The translations under genes and the position numbers were made by a program. A stretch of DNA of 64,000 bases from Rutidosis leptorrhynchoides (taxonomy: Eukaryota > Streptophyta > Magnoliopsida > Asterales > Asteraceae), in the NCBI RefSeq assembly GCF_046630445.1, contig NC_092333.1, positions 718,944,001 through 719,008,000 on the forward strand. Reading direction: 5' to 3'. The stretch's first letter is position 1, and each line of letters begins with the position of its first letter. Below, piece by piece: positions 1 through 10,634 of this stretch. The notes beneath the pieces were generated by a model. The model searched no databases, had not been told where the DNA came from, and saw only the letters and a program-made list of their open reading frames with translations.

Positions 1-730
1 GAACCGTAAGAAAGTGTTATTTTCAAATAGTTGTCAACTCATTATAATTAAACTGTCCTTTATATATAACTGTCATTCTAACAATTTTTGAAGCGAAGTT
101 ATTGGTCAACTCTTTATAGTCAATACTCCATAATATATTGTTTTGAATACCTATTAATGTTAAATCATAAAGTAGTTTTTGTGATATTTTAGACCGCAAA
201 TAGGATATACTATTAGGATACATAAATAAATGAATTATTACATATGTGTTTCAAAATTTAGGGCCACTTAATAATTTAGGGCCCTCGACTGCACAATTCG
301 CACATGTTTCGGAGACACCTCTGCTTGAGATGTATCTGAATTTAGGCCTTATCTAGCGATAATGTAAAATTGTGGATTAGAGATTTAGTGTTTTGTTTGA
401 AATCCAACTAAAAATAAAAAAATTGCATGATACCACTAAACCAAAAACATAAACAATTTTCATATAACAATGAACAACCGATGCAATACCAACAAATATA
501 ATTAAAAGATACTAAAGATACATAAAGAAATGATATGATGTCCCTTTTCCATCTTCATGTAAGATGTAAGATTCTAAAACATGAAGCCCACTTTAAATTA
601 ATCCATGACAATATGAAACATTACCATGTGAACTTCTATGAAATGAAATGACTCCCCTTTTCAATCTTCTTGTAAACTTCTAGGAAATGAAATGGAAATA
701 CTTATTTTTATTTTACATAAACAAGCCCAC
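1..730. other. AT-rich sequence with no gene seen
   Basis: I see no coding region, RNA gene or recognisable element end here. The only long open frame is a 66-codon AT-rich frame at 23-223 with no motif, probably chance. The right part is the 3' flank of the repeat-protein gene that ends at 731. Confidence 0.5.
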
Positions 731-1881
731 TTATATAATTAATACATGACAATATTGAACATTAAACATCATGTCCTGTAACACTTCTAATTGCCTTGAA
801 AACCTTAATGTTGACTCAAACTCTTTATTGAAACTTCTCTTGCCACTATGACAAATCTCATTATTGTAAGTTGTAAGATTTGGAATTGGGTCGAAATCAC
901 TTTCCGAAGTTTTCTTACTCTTTTGATCAATTTCGTTGTTGTAACTTGTAAGACTTGGCCTTGGTTCAAAATCACTTTCAGATTTTTTACTCTTTAGATC
1001 AATTTCATTCTTATAACTTGTAAGACTTGGCCTCGGTTCAATATCACTTTCAAAAGTTTTTTCACCTTTTATACCAACTTCGTGATTGTAACTAGTTAGA
1101 CTTGGTCTCGGTTCAAAGTCACCTTCAAATTGTTTTTTAACTTTTAGACCAATTTCGTTGTTGTAACTTGTAAGACTTGGTCTCGGTTCAAAATCACCTT
1201 TAAATTTTTGTTTACCTTTTAGACCAATTTTGTTATTGTAACTTGTAAGACTTGGTCTCGGTTCAAAATCACCATTAAATGTATTTGTACCTTTTAGACC
1301 AATTTCCTTGTTATAACTTGTAAGACTTGGCCTCGGTTCAAAAGTATTTTTACCTTTTAGACCAATTTCGTTGTTGTAACTTGTGAGACTTGGCCTCGGC
1401 TCAAAATCACTTTCAAATGTTTTTTTATCCTTTAGATCAATTTCGTTATTGTAACCTGTAAGACTTGGTCTCGGTTCAAAATCACTTTCAGAAGCTTTTT
1501 TACCTTCTAGACCAATTTTATTGTTGTAACTTGTAAGACTTGGTCTCGGTTCAAAGTCTTTGTCAGAGGACGCTATGTGGTTTTTTGTGTTCGCCAACGT
1601 CTGACAATGAGTTTTCTTTGAGGCGAAAGGTGATACCGAAACCGGCCTAGCCTCTATGACCCCGACAATCTGCACAATTGTCCAAAAAAGTGTAAAAACA
1701 AGGTTAGAAAACTATGACAAAAATAAAGGCAAAATAATGTGAATTACCACTGGAATTATGTGTGTACAACATATTTTTGGATATAATTGTGTGGGTTAGT
1801 TAATCTACGTTAATGAAAAAACAAAATTACCATTACCATAATGAGGGAAAATATAGCCAAGAAAAAAAGTGAAGACTCCAT
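731..1881 (-). CDS. Secreted tandem-repeat protein, organ-specific-protein-like, two exons
   Basis: Exon 1 (1837-1881) encodes MESSLFFLAIFSLIM. A 167-bp AT-rich intron (1670-1836) with GT and AG borders joins it in phase 0 to exon 2 (731-1669), giving about 327 residues. Exon 2 opens with IVGVIEA followed by RPVS, so the two exons together form a classic signal peptide, with likely cleavage after EA. The mature protein is a series of about ten units of roughly 25 residues built around FEPRPSLTSYNNEIGLKG, plus a decayed eleventh unit and a divergent tail. The FEPRP...Y motif recalls plant organ-specific proteins (S2/P4 type, PF10950). The usual N-terminal block of that family is not evident, so the assignment is tentative. 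Exon 2 read alone has no ATG at its start, which supports the splice model. A TATA box lies about 55 bp upstream. Function is unknown; it could be a secreted repeat protein or a precursor of repeated peptides. Confidence 0.75.
800..1565 (-). repeat. Coding tandem repeat, about 75-bp unit, ten copies
   Basis: The unit encodes DFEPRPSLTSYNN plus a Lys/Glu-rich spacer and recurs in frame about every 72-75 bp. The core is nearly invariant, while the spacer (GLKGKKTFES and variants) drifts and twice loses residues. The last unit, toward 880, has DFDPIPNLTTYNN. Confidence 0.9.
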
Positions 1882-1934
1882 ATTTTGGATGTGAAGTTCT
1901 TTTAGGCTTCGTTATATCCATGAAATCATGCTCT

Positions 1935-1942
1935 TATTTATA
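1935..1942 (-). promoter_or_regulatory. TATA box of the repeat-protein gene
   Basis: The minus strand reads TATAAATA, 54 bp upstream of the exon-1 ATG. That leaves room for a short 5' UTR of about 25-30 nt. This independently supports the upstream start codon. Confidence 0.55.
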
Positions 1943-2007
1943 GTACAACGGAGATACTTCTAGTGATTTACAATTATATTATATGAAGTTAACAAGCATG
2001 ACTCCTA

Positions 2008-2160
2008 GCAAAGTGGATTTCGGGTTCAATCCTTGACAATGTTCCAGCGAACAAATAGTTAGCTAAGTGGTATTTGATCTTGGAATACGTGTCCCGGACA
2101 CAAGGAGAGAATCGTATAACGTGACCCGGGTTCAAAGAGGTTTTACTTCCCCCGAAAAAA
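2008..2160 (+). repeat. Possible tRNA-derived SINE fragment
   Basis: TAGCTAAGTGG at 2060-2070 resembles a tRNA-type A box and GGTTCAAAGAG at 2129-2139 a B box. The spacing is wider than in tRNAs, and no clear A-tail or TSD was found. A second GGGTTCAATCC lies at 2022-2032. The call rests only on these short motifs. Confidence 0.3.
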
Positions 2161-2374
2161 AATCATGGGTTCGGGTTAACGGTTTCCCATGACAGGTGTG
2201 TGGATATGAACTGGTGGTAGGTTCCTCCGTCACGTGTGGACCTCATAAAGATGATCCAGAGAGAACTAATGGTGGGAGAGAACTCAGAGAACCCAAATAA
2301 GAATGCACATGCAACAACCATATGCATCTATTCGGGAGGATCCAAAGAGAACTCAGAGAACCCACATATGACTA

Positions 2375-2422
2375 CCACGTCCGCGCAGACCGACGTGTGT
2401 CAGTCAGTCTGCGCTGACGTGG
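2375..2422. repeat. GC-rich hairpin in AT-rich DNA
   Basis: The arms 2375-2390 and 2407-2422 pair at 15 of 16 positions (CCACGTCCGCGCAGAC and its near complement) around a 16-nt loop. Copies of TGCAGATTGAAGGT follow at about 2580-2615. The long open frame across 2236-2613 has no protein motif and I do not call it a gene. Confidence 0.6.
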
Positions 2423-2732
2423 AATTTAAAAAAAATAAATTTTTTTGTAATTTAAAAAAAAAAAATTCCCTTAAAATATTTTTCCCGAATTTTTTTTTTA
2501 GAATTAAAATTTTTTCAGTCTGTGAGCAGATTGGAAAAAAAAAATTCAAAAAAATCTTTTTTTGTTTTAATCTGCATGTGTGCAGATTGAAGGTGAATCT
2601 ATGTGCAGATTGAAGGTTAATCTGTGAGTTATATGGGCTTCTATTTTCTGAATAAGATTTCAGCTTCCTAATTAATCTTTGGTATTTTTCTTTAGCATAA
2701 TAACTTAATTGGCTAATACTTCTGTATTCAAG

Positions 2733-2960
2733 TTTTTTTTAGAATAGTACTTTTTGCATGGTTAATTAGAAAAATGGTTTTTTAAATTTGAAAATTTTAA
2801 AAATAGGGAAACCGATGTTTCAATTGTCGGTTTGGAATTTTTTAAACCAAACTAGCGTTTTAAATGCCGGTTTGAGTCCACGTTGCCCTAATTTGTTTGC
2901 TTTTCCCTAATTTCCTGACACACTCTGAAGCCGGCAATTGAAATGCCGGTTTGCACCCAT
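2733..2960 (+). repeat. MULE left terminal inverted repeat region
   Basis: This region has a T-run plus AGAATAGTA at the tip and then several copies of a GCCGGTTTG motif (about 2810-2955). It mirrors 33960-34190 on the other strand. The repeated AAATGCCGGTTT blocks probably serve as subterminal transposase sites, which is inference. Confidence 0.65.
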
Positions 2961-3190
2961 GATATTTTCAGTTTTATTCAGTTTTTCAGACTATTATTGC
3001 TGCAAGACTACAACCCTATCATATCATAGTGCATTATTACAATCAATTTGAGTTTGAATTGCCAGAAAAATATTTTATTTATAGAGTTAATAGTGTTACA
3101 CTAAAATCACTTAATCTCTAAACCATTATATGTTTCTTCAATCAGTAAATTTTAACCCAACAATAAAACACATTAAACTCATCACACAGA

Positions 3191-4425
3191 ATGGTTGAAT
3201 TTCGTGAATTAATGGTTCATTTTGTTTGGGGTGGTGGAATTACATTTCCAAATGTGTGGTTAACTGATGATGAAACATCACTTAGAACCACTTTAACACT
3301 GTACAAAAAAAAAAATTAAATGAAGTTAAACGAAATGGCTTATAAATATGTTGGTGCTGATCCAAGAACAAATACGTTGAAGATGATTAGGTGGAATGAG
3401 TACTTCGGCAATGCATGTCCGACTGAAATGTACGACGATAATTCTTTGAAAACAATGTATTTTTTGGCTCGTCAAAATCCACAATACATTGGTCATATTG
3501 ATATTCAGTTTGAGCAAGTACTTTAGACACAACGATCCGGTTTTGTAGATCATTTACAAAGTTTAATTCAATATTCTCAAGTTACACAAACCGGGGGTGG
3601 TGGTGCATCCACATCTCAATCAAGAGGTGTATTTGTAGATGAAGATGAAGTGGTGGCTGAAGAACAAAATGAAGAAGTTGATTCCGTTGATGGTATGTCA
3701 ACACCGAGTGAAGGTTTGTTATATAATTATAGTGTTGAAGGAGATATATCCGAAGACGATCAAAACGTGGTCGACAGGCCAATCCAACCTCCCGTGAGCC
3801 ATCTTTTCGAGTTTCTTAATATTGAAGAGGAGTCTGATCGACCTGTGTTCGATGATGATGGGCTAGGATGAGATTGTTATAACAACGACGTCGTACTTAG
3901 AAGAGGGATGGATTTTAGAAACAAAGAAGAATTTTTATCCACTATTCGGAACTGGAATATCGATAGACACGGAGAAATTTTCGTTAAAGATGGCAGGTCA
4001 AGTTATTATAAAGAAATTTGTTACACAAACAGTCCTCATTACAATGATCCAAATCAAATTAGACGATGTGCGTAGATGGTAGCTGATGCAAAGAAATATA
4101 AAGATCCTGCGTGGAAAATTAAAAAATGGATTGATGGACACATTTGCTATGGAAACATGCAAGGTAACAACAATCGTTGCTTAACCTCCAGTTTAATTGC
4201 TACTGATATTATATCTCAAATCAGTAAAAACATTGCCTATGAAGTTAAACACATCTAAGCTCGCGTGAAACAACCTTGGAAAATGGATATCACTTATGCC
4301 AAAGCTTGGAATTCTAGGCGTATTGCAATTGAACGTTTGTTTGGAACTTGGCAAAGCAACTTAGCAGAACTTCCCAAATATGTCGATGAATTGATTTACA
4401 CCAATTAGGATACAATTGTTTGATG
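3191..4425 (+). pseudogene. MULE transposase, N-terminal part (MuDR domain), with stops
   Basis: One reading frame runs from ATG 3191 to about 4425 and is broken only by stops (3317, 3524, 3869, 4073, 4256, about 4405 and 4420). The first half (VHFVWGG, later an acidic Glu/Asp stretch) is a linker-like N-terminus. From about 3890 the frame reads RRGMDFRNKEEFLSTIRNW, then RRCA, SSLIATDI, YAKAWNSRRIAIERLFG and LAELPKYV. This is the order of the plant MuDR N-terminal domain leading into the MULE catalytic domain. The frame stops where the solo LTR begins at 4431 and resumes after 28758, shifted by one base. Some stops look like TGG to TAG or CAA to TAA changes, as expected for long-silenced DNA. 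Confidence 0.85.
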
Positions 4426-4656
4426 GGTGCTGATGTGCGAGCGGAGGTGTATGAAATACTATTGTTTTTATTACAAAATACGATACAAATTACACAAGTT
4501 TTAGTTAATTTATTTACATATGGGATATACCTAAACTCTGATACAACACTACAGGCAGTGTACTTAATCGTAGAGTAGTATAGGTTTTAGTAAGTTCGGT
4601 TCGTTCCACAGGGAGATGGCTTATTTTACACTATATTTTTAAACAGTTATATTTGT

Positions 4657-4738
<82 letters not shown>

Positions 4739-4981
4739 TTTATAGTAATATATAAAAGGGGGATTTACCGTTTAATGACCGGTTTGTCGATTTTAAAACT
4801 TAAGTCACAATTAAAACCTAATGCAAAATAACGATATTTAAATGACGATATATAAAATTGCGATAAGAAATGAAATAAAATAATTATGCTTATTTAAACT
4901 TCCGTAATCATGATGTTTGAGGTTTTTATTTTAATTTTTTACCCTGGGTTAATTGTCCTTTATCCTGGATTTATTTGAAAC

Positions 4982-7680
4982 TGAAAGAACCCGTCCTAAT
5001 CCACCTGGACGAAGTCATCAACATTTGGTCCCATTGCGATGATCGGCTCCAAGTAATGTCCTTATATTGAGCAAATGCACAGCGGAAGACTTAATTCGTA
5101 CCTGAGAATAAACATGCTTTAAAGTGTCAACCAAAAGGTTGGTGAGTTCATAGGTTTATCATAACAATCATTTCAATATGTTAATAGACCACAAGATTTC
5201 ATAATCATAAACATAATACACTTGCAAGTGTATGTAAAGCATTCTAAGTGGTTGAGCACTTGGTAACCATACTTAACATTTGATCAACGTCGCATATTCC
5301 CTTTATTATGAAATCTCACTATACCGTACCAAGTGTAGTCACCAAAACGAAGTAGTGTGCAACCGTTGAATACTGGTCGTCCAGTCCGGTTGGGGTTGTC
5401 AGGCCCGATAGATCTATCAACAGAATTCGCGTTTACAATACCCATGTAAATAGTAGTTACCAAGCTACAGGGAAATATGCCAGTGGTACAACTCAACGTA
5501 GAATATATTTTTAAGTACTTGTGTCTATTTTGTAAACATTTATAAAAGCAGCGCATGTATTCTTAGCCCAAAAATATATATTGCAAAAGTAATTAAAAAG
5601 GGAGCAAATGAAACTCACTTTTGCCTTGAAGGTATTTAATTCGACTTGGTCTCCGATAGATATCACGAACCTAACCATATATAATATATATCAACATATT
5701 TTCTTTTTAAGTAATCTTTACATATATATATATACTTTTAATACTTTTAATATTTTCTTAGTCCGTAGTTAGCAGTCCGATGTTAGTGGTCCATAATTAG
5801 TTGCTTAAATAAAATAAATAAAGACCCCATCGTATTCGTATTGATCAGAATTAATCTCGACCCATGGTACCATGTTGTCAAATGATGTGTTGCGTACATA
5901 AAGTACCGTGTTTTCAAATGACGTGTTGCGTACAATCATGAGGTCTTATGATTAATCTTCTCGTGTTGTTTACGGGTGGTCCTGAAATATATAAAATCAA
6001 ATCATAATTAATTATATATAAAATATCATATTAATTAGAAAATATATGATTAATTTACTTTTTCTCCAAATATTTTCGTAGCTAAACTAGCTTCGGATAC
6101 CCAATCTTGTTTTAGTCGTAGTTTCTTCATTACAACTCCGTTTTTGTTGGTTCAACTTGCCACTTCCTTGGATCGAGTCAAATTTTAAGAATATGAACTG
6201 AAAATACCTTAGTTTGTATTCGAAATCATAGGTTATAGGTCAAACTTTGGTGAAACTTATGAAAGTGATCATTTTCCATCATAAAAACAACATTTAATGA
6301 TCATTTTTCTAAAAATACTTACACTTTTGAGTTAAACCATGAAATTTTTATGTGTTAACATATTCATAAGAAATATCATTTTTTCAGAACATGAACTTCC
6401 AGTTCAAAGTTCAAGATGGTTTTTAATTATCCAACCCAAAACAGCCCCCGGTTGCACTCCGACGACGTAGATTCAGTTTTTAAGATGTTCTTTGTAAAAC
6501 CAAGTTATATCTTGTTAGGTTAGCATATCATTATGATATATTACAGGTCTTGAAGTGTTTTAAAAGTCAAGTTAGAAGGATCTATTTAGTTTGCGAACAA
6601 GTTTGAAATCATTCAAACTATGTTCTTGTTGTTAAAATTTTATACCACAAAATAAGATAGCTATATGAATATGAATTGAATAAGATTATGAACAAGGTTA
6701 CTACCTCAAGTTACTTGGACAAAGTTACTGCAAAAGATAAGAAATAATCTTGGAATCAAAGAGTGGTGGAGTTAGATCAAAAGGTTGGAAGTAAACTTCT
6801 TCAAATGGGTGGTTATTTTGATATGTTCTTGAAAGAGTTTTCTTATGGTGTTTAAGGCTTGTAATTGAAGCTAAATGATGGGGAAAATGCTTGGAGATGA
6901 TCAAGTATGAAGTTAGGAGTATTTTGAGAGAGAAATGAGGGTGTAGGTATGAGAAAATGGAGTGAAGAAATGGTGTTCATTTATAAAAATGTTTTTAGTT
7001 TATAAAGAAAGAAAAGGATTTCTAATTTTGTTTTCTTACTAATAATTCATACTACTTGACAAATCCTAGTTACCTCATATCTAGGGCAGTAATAATGTTG
7101 ATTAGGATGTTGATTTGATGTGTATATACCAATAGTAAATACGTATAGAAGCCGGGTATGATACGGGTACATATACCCTAGATATACGTATAGAAATCTT
7201 GAGGAAACGGAACGAGAATTCAAATATAGCTATCTTTTGTGAATATACTTATATTGTTTTATGTATTTAATTCCTTAAAAAGTGATTAAATACATTATAT
7301 ATACGATACATGTATAAGCATTATAGATTATAAGTATATATATCAAAGAATGTTACGTATAGTTATTGTTTTGAAAACTTAAGTTAGTAGTTTCAAAATA
7401 TACTTATAACTCATTGTCATTAGTACACAATGAGATGTTAAACCATTCTTAGATCATGTTAAATATATATAAATACATATATATACACAAACGTATAATT
7501 ATCGTATGTTATATAGTTCGTGATATCATCGGTCATATTGGACGGTCAAACGTTGTCCAAAACTCTTTTCAAAAATACAAGTCTCAACAATTTGGATTGC
7601 TTATCATGTTGGTATGGTTTAATTTATGTAAATATTAATCTCATAAGTATAATTTGGTCAGAAAATTCCGGGTCATTACA
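4982..7680 (-). repeat. 3' LTR of the non-autonomous element
   Basis: This is the partner of 24688-27385. It contains the conserved LTR module around AATGCACAGCGGAAG and ACCTGAGAATAAACATGC (about 5074-5112), also found in two other LTR families of this window. A short tandem repeat around CAAATGAYGTGTTGCGTACA occurs at about 5878-5932. Confidence 0.9.
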
Positions 7681-7717
7681 GTACCTACCCGTTAAAGAAA
7701 TTTCGTCCCCGAAATTT
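7681..7717 (-). promoter_or_regulatory. Polypurine tract and adjacent hairpin of the non-autonomous element
   Basis: Directly inside the LTR the minus strand reads TTTAACGGGTAGGTAC, the plus-strand primer of reverse transcription. Next to it AAATTTCG (7698-7705) and CGAAATTT (7710-7717) form a perfect 8-bp stem with a 4-nt loop. The chromovirus has the same arrangement. Confidence 0.7.
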
Positions 7718-8025
7718 GATAGAGGTTGTTATGGATAACAATAAGAAGGTTTTCATGACAAATATAAGGTGATAATGGAGTTTTATCATCATTAAATAAT
7801 GTAGATAAAACGATTCGATTATGCGAAGAATATAAATGAGACTATCGTAAAAGAGTGAGATGAGTAAAATATATTCGTCTTAACCGATGACGTAGTTATG
7901 ATTGATTTCCAGGATTTAAAGAGAATCTTACGTAATAAGATTTGGTTCTTTGGTGATTAAGGAAATCAGGATCTTCTTTGATTATATGCAATAATCTGTT
8001 TCGATTGCTCTGTCGGATATTTCAC

Positions 8026-8032
8026 TATAAAT
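8026..8032 (+). promoter_or_regulatory. Possible TATA box ahead of a small membrane ORF
   Basis: TATAAAT lies 74 bp upstream of the ATG at 8106, followed by a CT-rich leader. It is antisense to the retrotransposon that contains it. The motif is short and the region AT-rich, so chance is possible. Confidence 0.3.
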
Positions 8033-8105
8033 TCACCCCTTCGTTTCCACGACTCACACCTTCTATTCTTTCTCCCTTGATTCTTACTTTAAAGCATTCA
8101 TCGAT

Positions 8106-8279
8106 ATGCTCCATCCAGCCCTGATTCTTGATATACTCCTAACTTTTATATCTGTCATTCTTCTTTTTCATCTACCACCAGAAGAATCTATTTACTTCTA
8201 CTATACTCATGTGTTTATAGTGTTTCTAATTCTCCCGTGTCTCTATATTGCTATCTGCATCGATATACACGGTTTGTAA
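8106..8279 (+). CDS. Small hydrophobic ORF, 57 residues, two possible membrane spans
   Basis: The ORF starts MLHPALILDILLTF and continues with one hydrophobic stretch (about residues 5-22). A polar turn (HLPPEES) follows, then a second hydrophobic stretch (about residues 34-52) ending IDIHGL. It is too short for most ORF cut-offs. It lies antisense inside the 3' internal part of the non-autonomous element, with a TATA-like motif upstream. I recognise no family. Both copies of the surrounding LTRs are accounted for, so it is unique in this window. An AT-rich chance frame is a real alternative. Confidence 0.3.
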   Translation: MLHPALILDILLTFISVILLFHLPPEESIYFYYTHVFIVFLILPCLYIAICIDIHGL

Positions 8280-9639
8280 TTTCGGGGTTATTATCGGAGT
8301 TTATATTCTTCATTATTTTTCGGAGCTTCATGCTTTCGTTTTCTCTTCCCGACTTCGAGTCAAGCGAGTAATGGTCCGGAATTCGTAGATATGAAATTCA
8401 GAATGAACATAGCTAATGCTCTAAGAAGAAAATGGTAATAGAACGATTTTGATTTGTTAAATTACCAGAATACCCTGGAGAAGATCGAGTCATCCAGAAA
8501 AATATTCTCTTGATATGTTTAGAGATTAGATAGAATGTAAGAGTCGTGTAAATGGCACATGATGACGGTACTGTGAATCATGATGCTTCATTAGAAACTC
8601 AACATGACTTAGTGTAATATAATGACGTTGATCAAGTGTCATTATATTATACTAATCCATGCTTCAGTTCCCAACACTACTTCAAAACATTCATATTTTA
8701 AACTCGAAGGTTTCAGAATTTAGAAACTAATACAGTTTCTTTTATGTTGCAGATATTACGGAGAGATAAATGATCTCAGATAAGAATAGTTGTGAAAATA
8801 TCGCCAGAAATATGGAGGATATTTATAATAGAACATACGAGAATATCTTAGAATTTCTAATATCAATGGATGATGAAGAAGATTTGTCTGTGAAGGTTTA
8901 GAATGAGAAATAAGATGTTTGCTAACGATTTCAGCAGGTACAGAATCATTTGGATTCTTTGAAGGCAAACTTATTCTTTGTGATTTGTCCACGGCTTTCT
9001 ACATAGTTTCGCATAATCCGCTTTTCGGTACTAAATTTTCTATCGAGCGTTCCTAACACTCCTTTCTTTATCATCAAACTTTTGGCCATTAAGATCATCT
9101 ACAACATGCTGCTTCGTCGGCATTTTCAAAGTTAACTGATCTGGGTCATCGGTTATCAAATCGAGGTAGTTTCAGGAGAATTCTGTTTTTAGAATGATTA
9201 ATCGCTGATGGTAATATTGTGGAATATAAAAGGTTCCCCAGTAACAATAAAGAGTACGCATATATATCGCGGTTATAATAAAGTTGTTTCGGATGAAAAG
9301 TCGGAGTTGACTTGCTGGAGCTGTGACAAAATTAGCTACTTTGGAAAGGGATTGCAAAACGATCTTCGGTAATAACAATGTCAAAGGAACTAGAACAGAT
9401 ACGTGTCAAACGTTTACTCAGTTTCCGAGGGGTTTTCAGGTGCACAACTATATGCATCAATCTTTTCTTCCATAGATGAAGTGCGGTTGGTTTATCCTCT
9501 CGATTGAGGTGTTTTTAAGAATCAGGATAGATTTGAACGCTGATTGTAATCGTCGAGATACAATGAGGTTTAAGATGAAATCAAGTGGCAATCTTGAAGA
9601 AATGTTTAGTTTCATATGTTATAATCAATATTTTAATTC

Positions 9640-9905
9640 ATTTTAATTGTCCAATGTCATTAGTCCACAGTAACAGTCCAATAATTCATATATAGTTTAA
9701 TATATAATATACGAATTAATTAATACGTGTCGTGACCCGTATACGTCTCAGACTCGATCACAACTCAAACTATATATATTATTGTAGAATCAACATCAAC
9801 CCTGTATAGAGAACTCGATCATTACTGCATATAGAGTGTCTATGGTGATTCCAAATAATATATATAGATGCGTCGATATGATATGTCAAAACATTCTATA
9901 CGTGT
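9640..9905. repeat. LTR-derived module inside the non-autonomous element
   Basis: Phrases such as GATCACAACTCAAACTATAT, AACCCTGTATAG, ATAGAGTGTCTATGG and ATATATATAGATG occur in the same order here and in the chromovirus LTR (about 11640-11880 and 21505-21745). This is a patch of similarity about 250 bp long between an internal region and another family's LTR. Confidence 0.65.
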
Positions 9906-10304
9906 CCCGATATTTAAAGTGCGTAAAATAATTACAGAAATTAAATGACGATAAATAAAAGTGCGATAATTAAATTGCGATAAATAAACTGCGATAAATA
10001 AAATGTAATCAGTTAGCTAGGAACAGTTAGCTGGAACAGTTAGCGTAGATTCTTAACAAAAATTTTCATAGTTAATTTGTTTGTTTCTAACAGATTTTAT
10101 TTTGTCATATGTTTTCTTCATATGCCACTTGTTGGATTCTGGGAAGTCAAAATCCAAATATGAAATTGAATGAAAATGGTTATTCTGCGGTGAACGGATA
10201 CGTATATCGATGGTTGTAAGTAGGATAGTAAATGACTGTTGAATCAGCTTCGACGAATGTACAATGTAACTTATTAACATGAAATCTAATTATTCCTCGG
10301 GTAT

Positions 10305-10318
10305 TACCTACCCGTTAA
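10305..10318 (-). promoter_or_regulatory. Internal polypurine-tract-like motif (non-autonomous element)
   Basis: The sequence TACCTACCCGTTAA matches the terminal tract motif exactly but lies far from an LTR edge. Upstream CGGGTA pairs with TACCCG to give a small palindrome. The same arrangement occurs at 18654-18668 and 63809-63822. Confidence 0.4.
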
Positions 10319-10634
10319 AAAATTTTCACCATTAATATTTTGTACAAAAGAACTTTTAATTACAATCTTTATGAAAACATATATACATATATATTTTCTT
10401 CAGATGAAATCATGTATTTAATGAGTTAATATGATATTAATCTCATTTGCTTTTCAGTTTGAGCTAGAATAAGAAATCTCTAAAACTTTTTGAAACCACA
10501 TATTCTTCGCAGAATATCAATGAAGTTATGGATCAATACTTCATCGTTCATTATTGTTGGTACTCCTTGGTATCTATGGTGCGTATGATGTTGATGTTTG
10601 TGGGACAGATTATGATGTCGAGACATGTGATGCG

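Larger units (their letters stand above)
8280..10634. other. Internal region of the non-autonomous element, no recognisable gene
   Basis: No protein domain is readable on either strand. A plus-strand phrase near 9310 (CWSCDKISYF) faintly resembles a zinc knuckle but lacks the His and last Cys. The stretch 9640-9905 matches part of the chromovirus LTR, and 10305-10318 repeats the polypurine-tract motif. Confidence 0.5.

Noticed and set aside
2236-2613. 125-codon open frame on the plus strand
   Set aside because: It is a product of A/T runs read as Lys, Asn and Phe; it has no motif, and the DNA is a hairpin plus simple repeats.
5284-5556. 90-codon minus ORF repeated at 24990-25262
   Set aside because: It lies in the two LTRs of the non-autonomous element; the duplication is that of the LTR, and it has no motif.
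9300-9370. Zinc-knuckle-like CWSCDKISYF on the plus strand
   Set aside because: The His and final Cys are missing, stops surround it, and the strand is opposite to the element.
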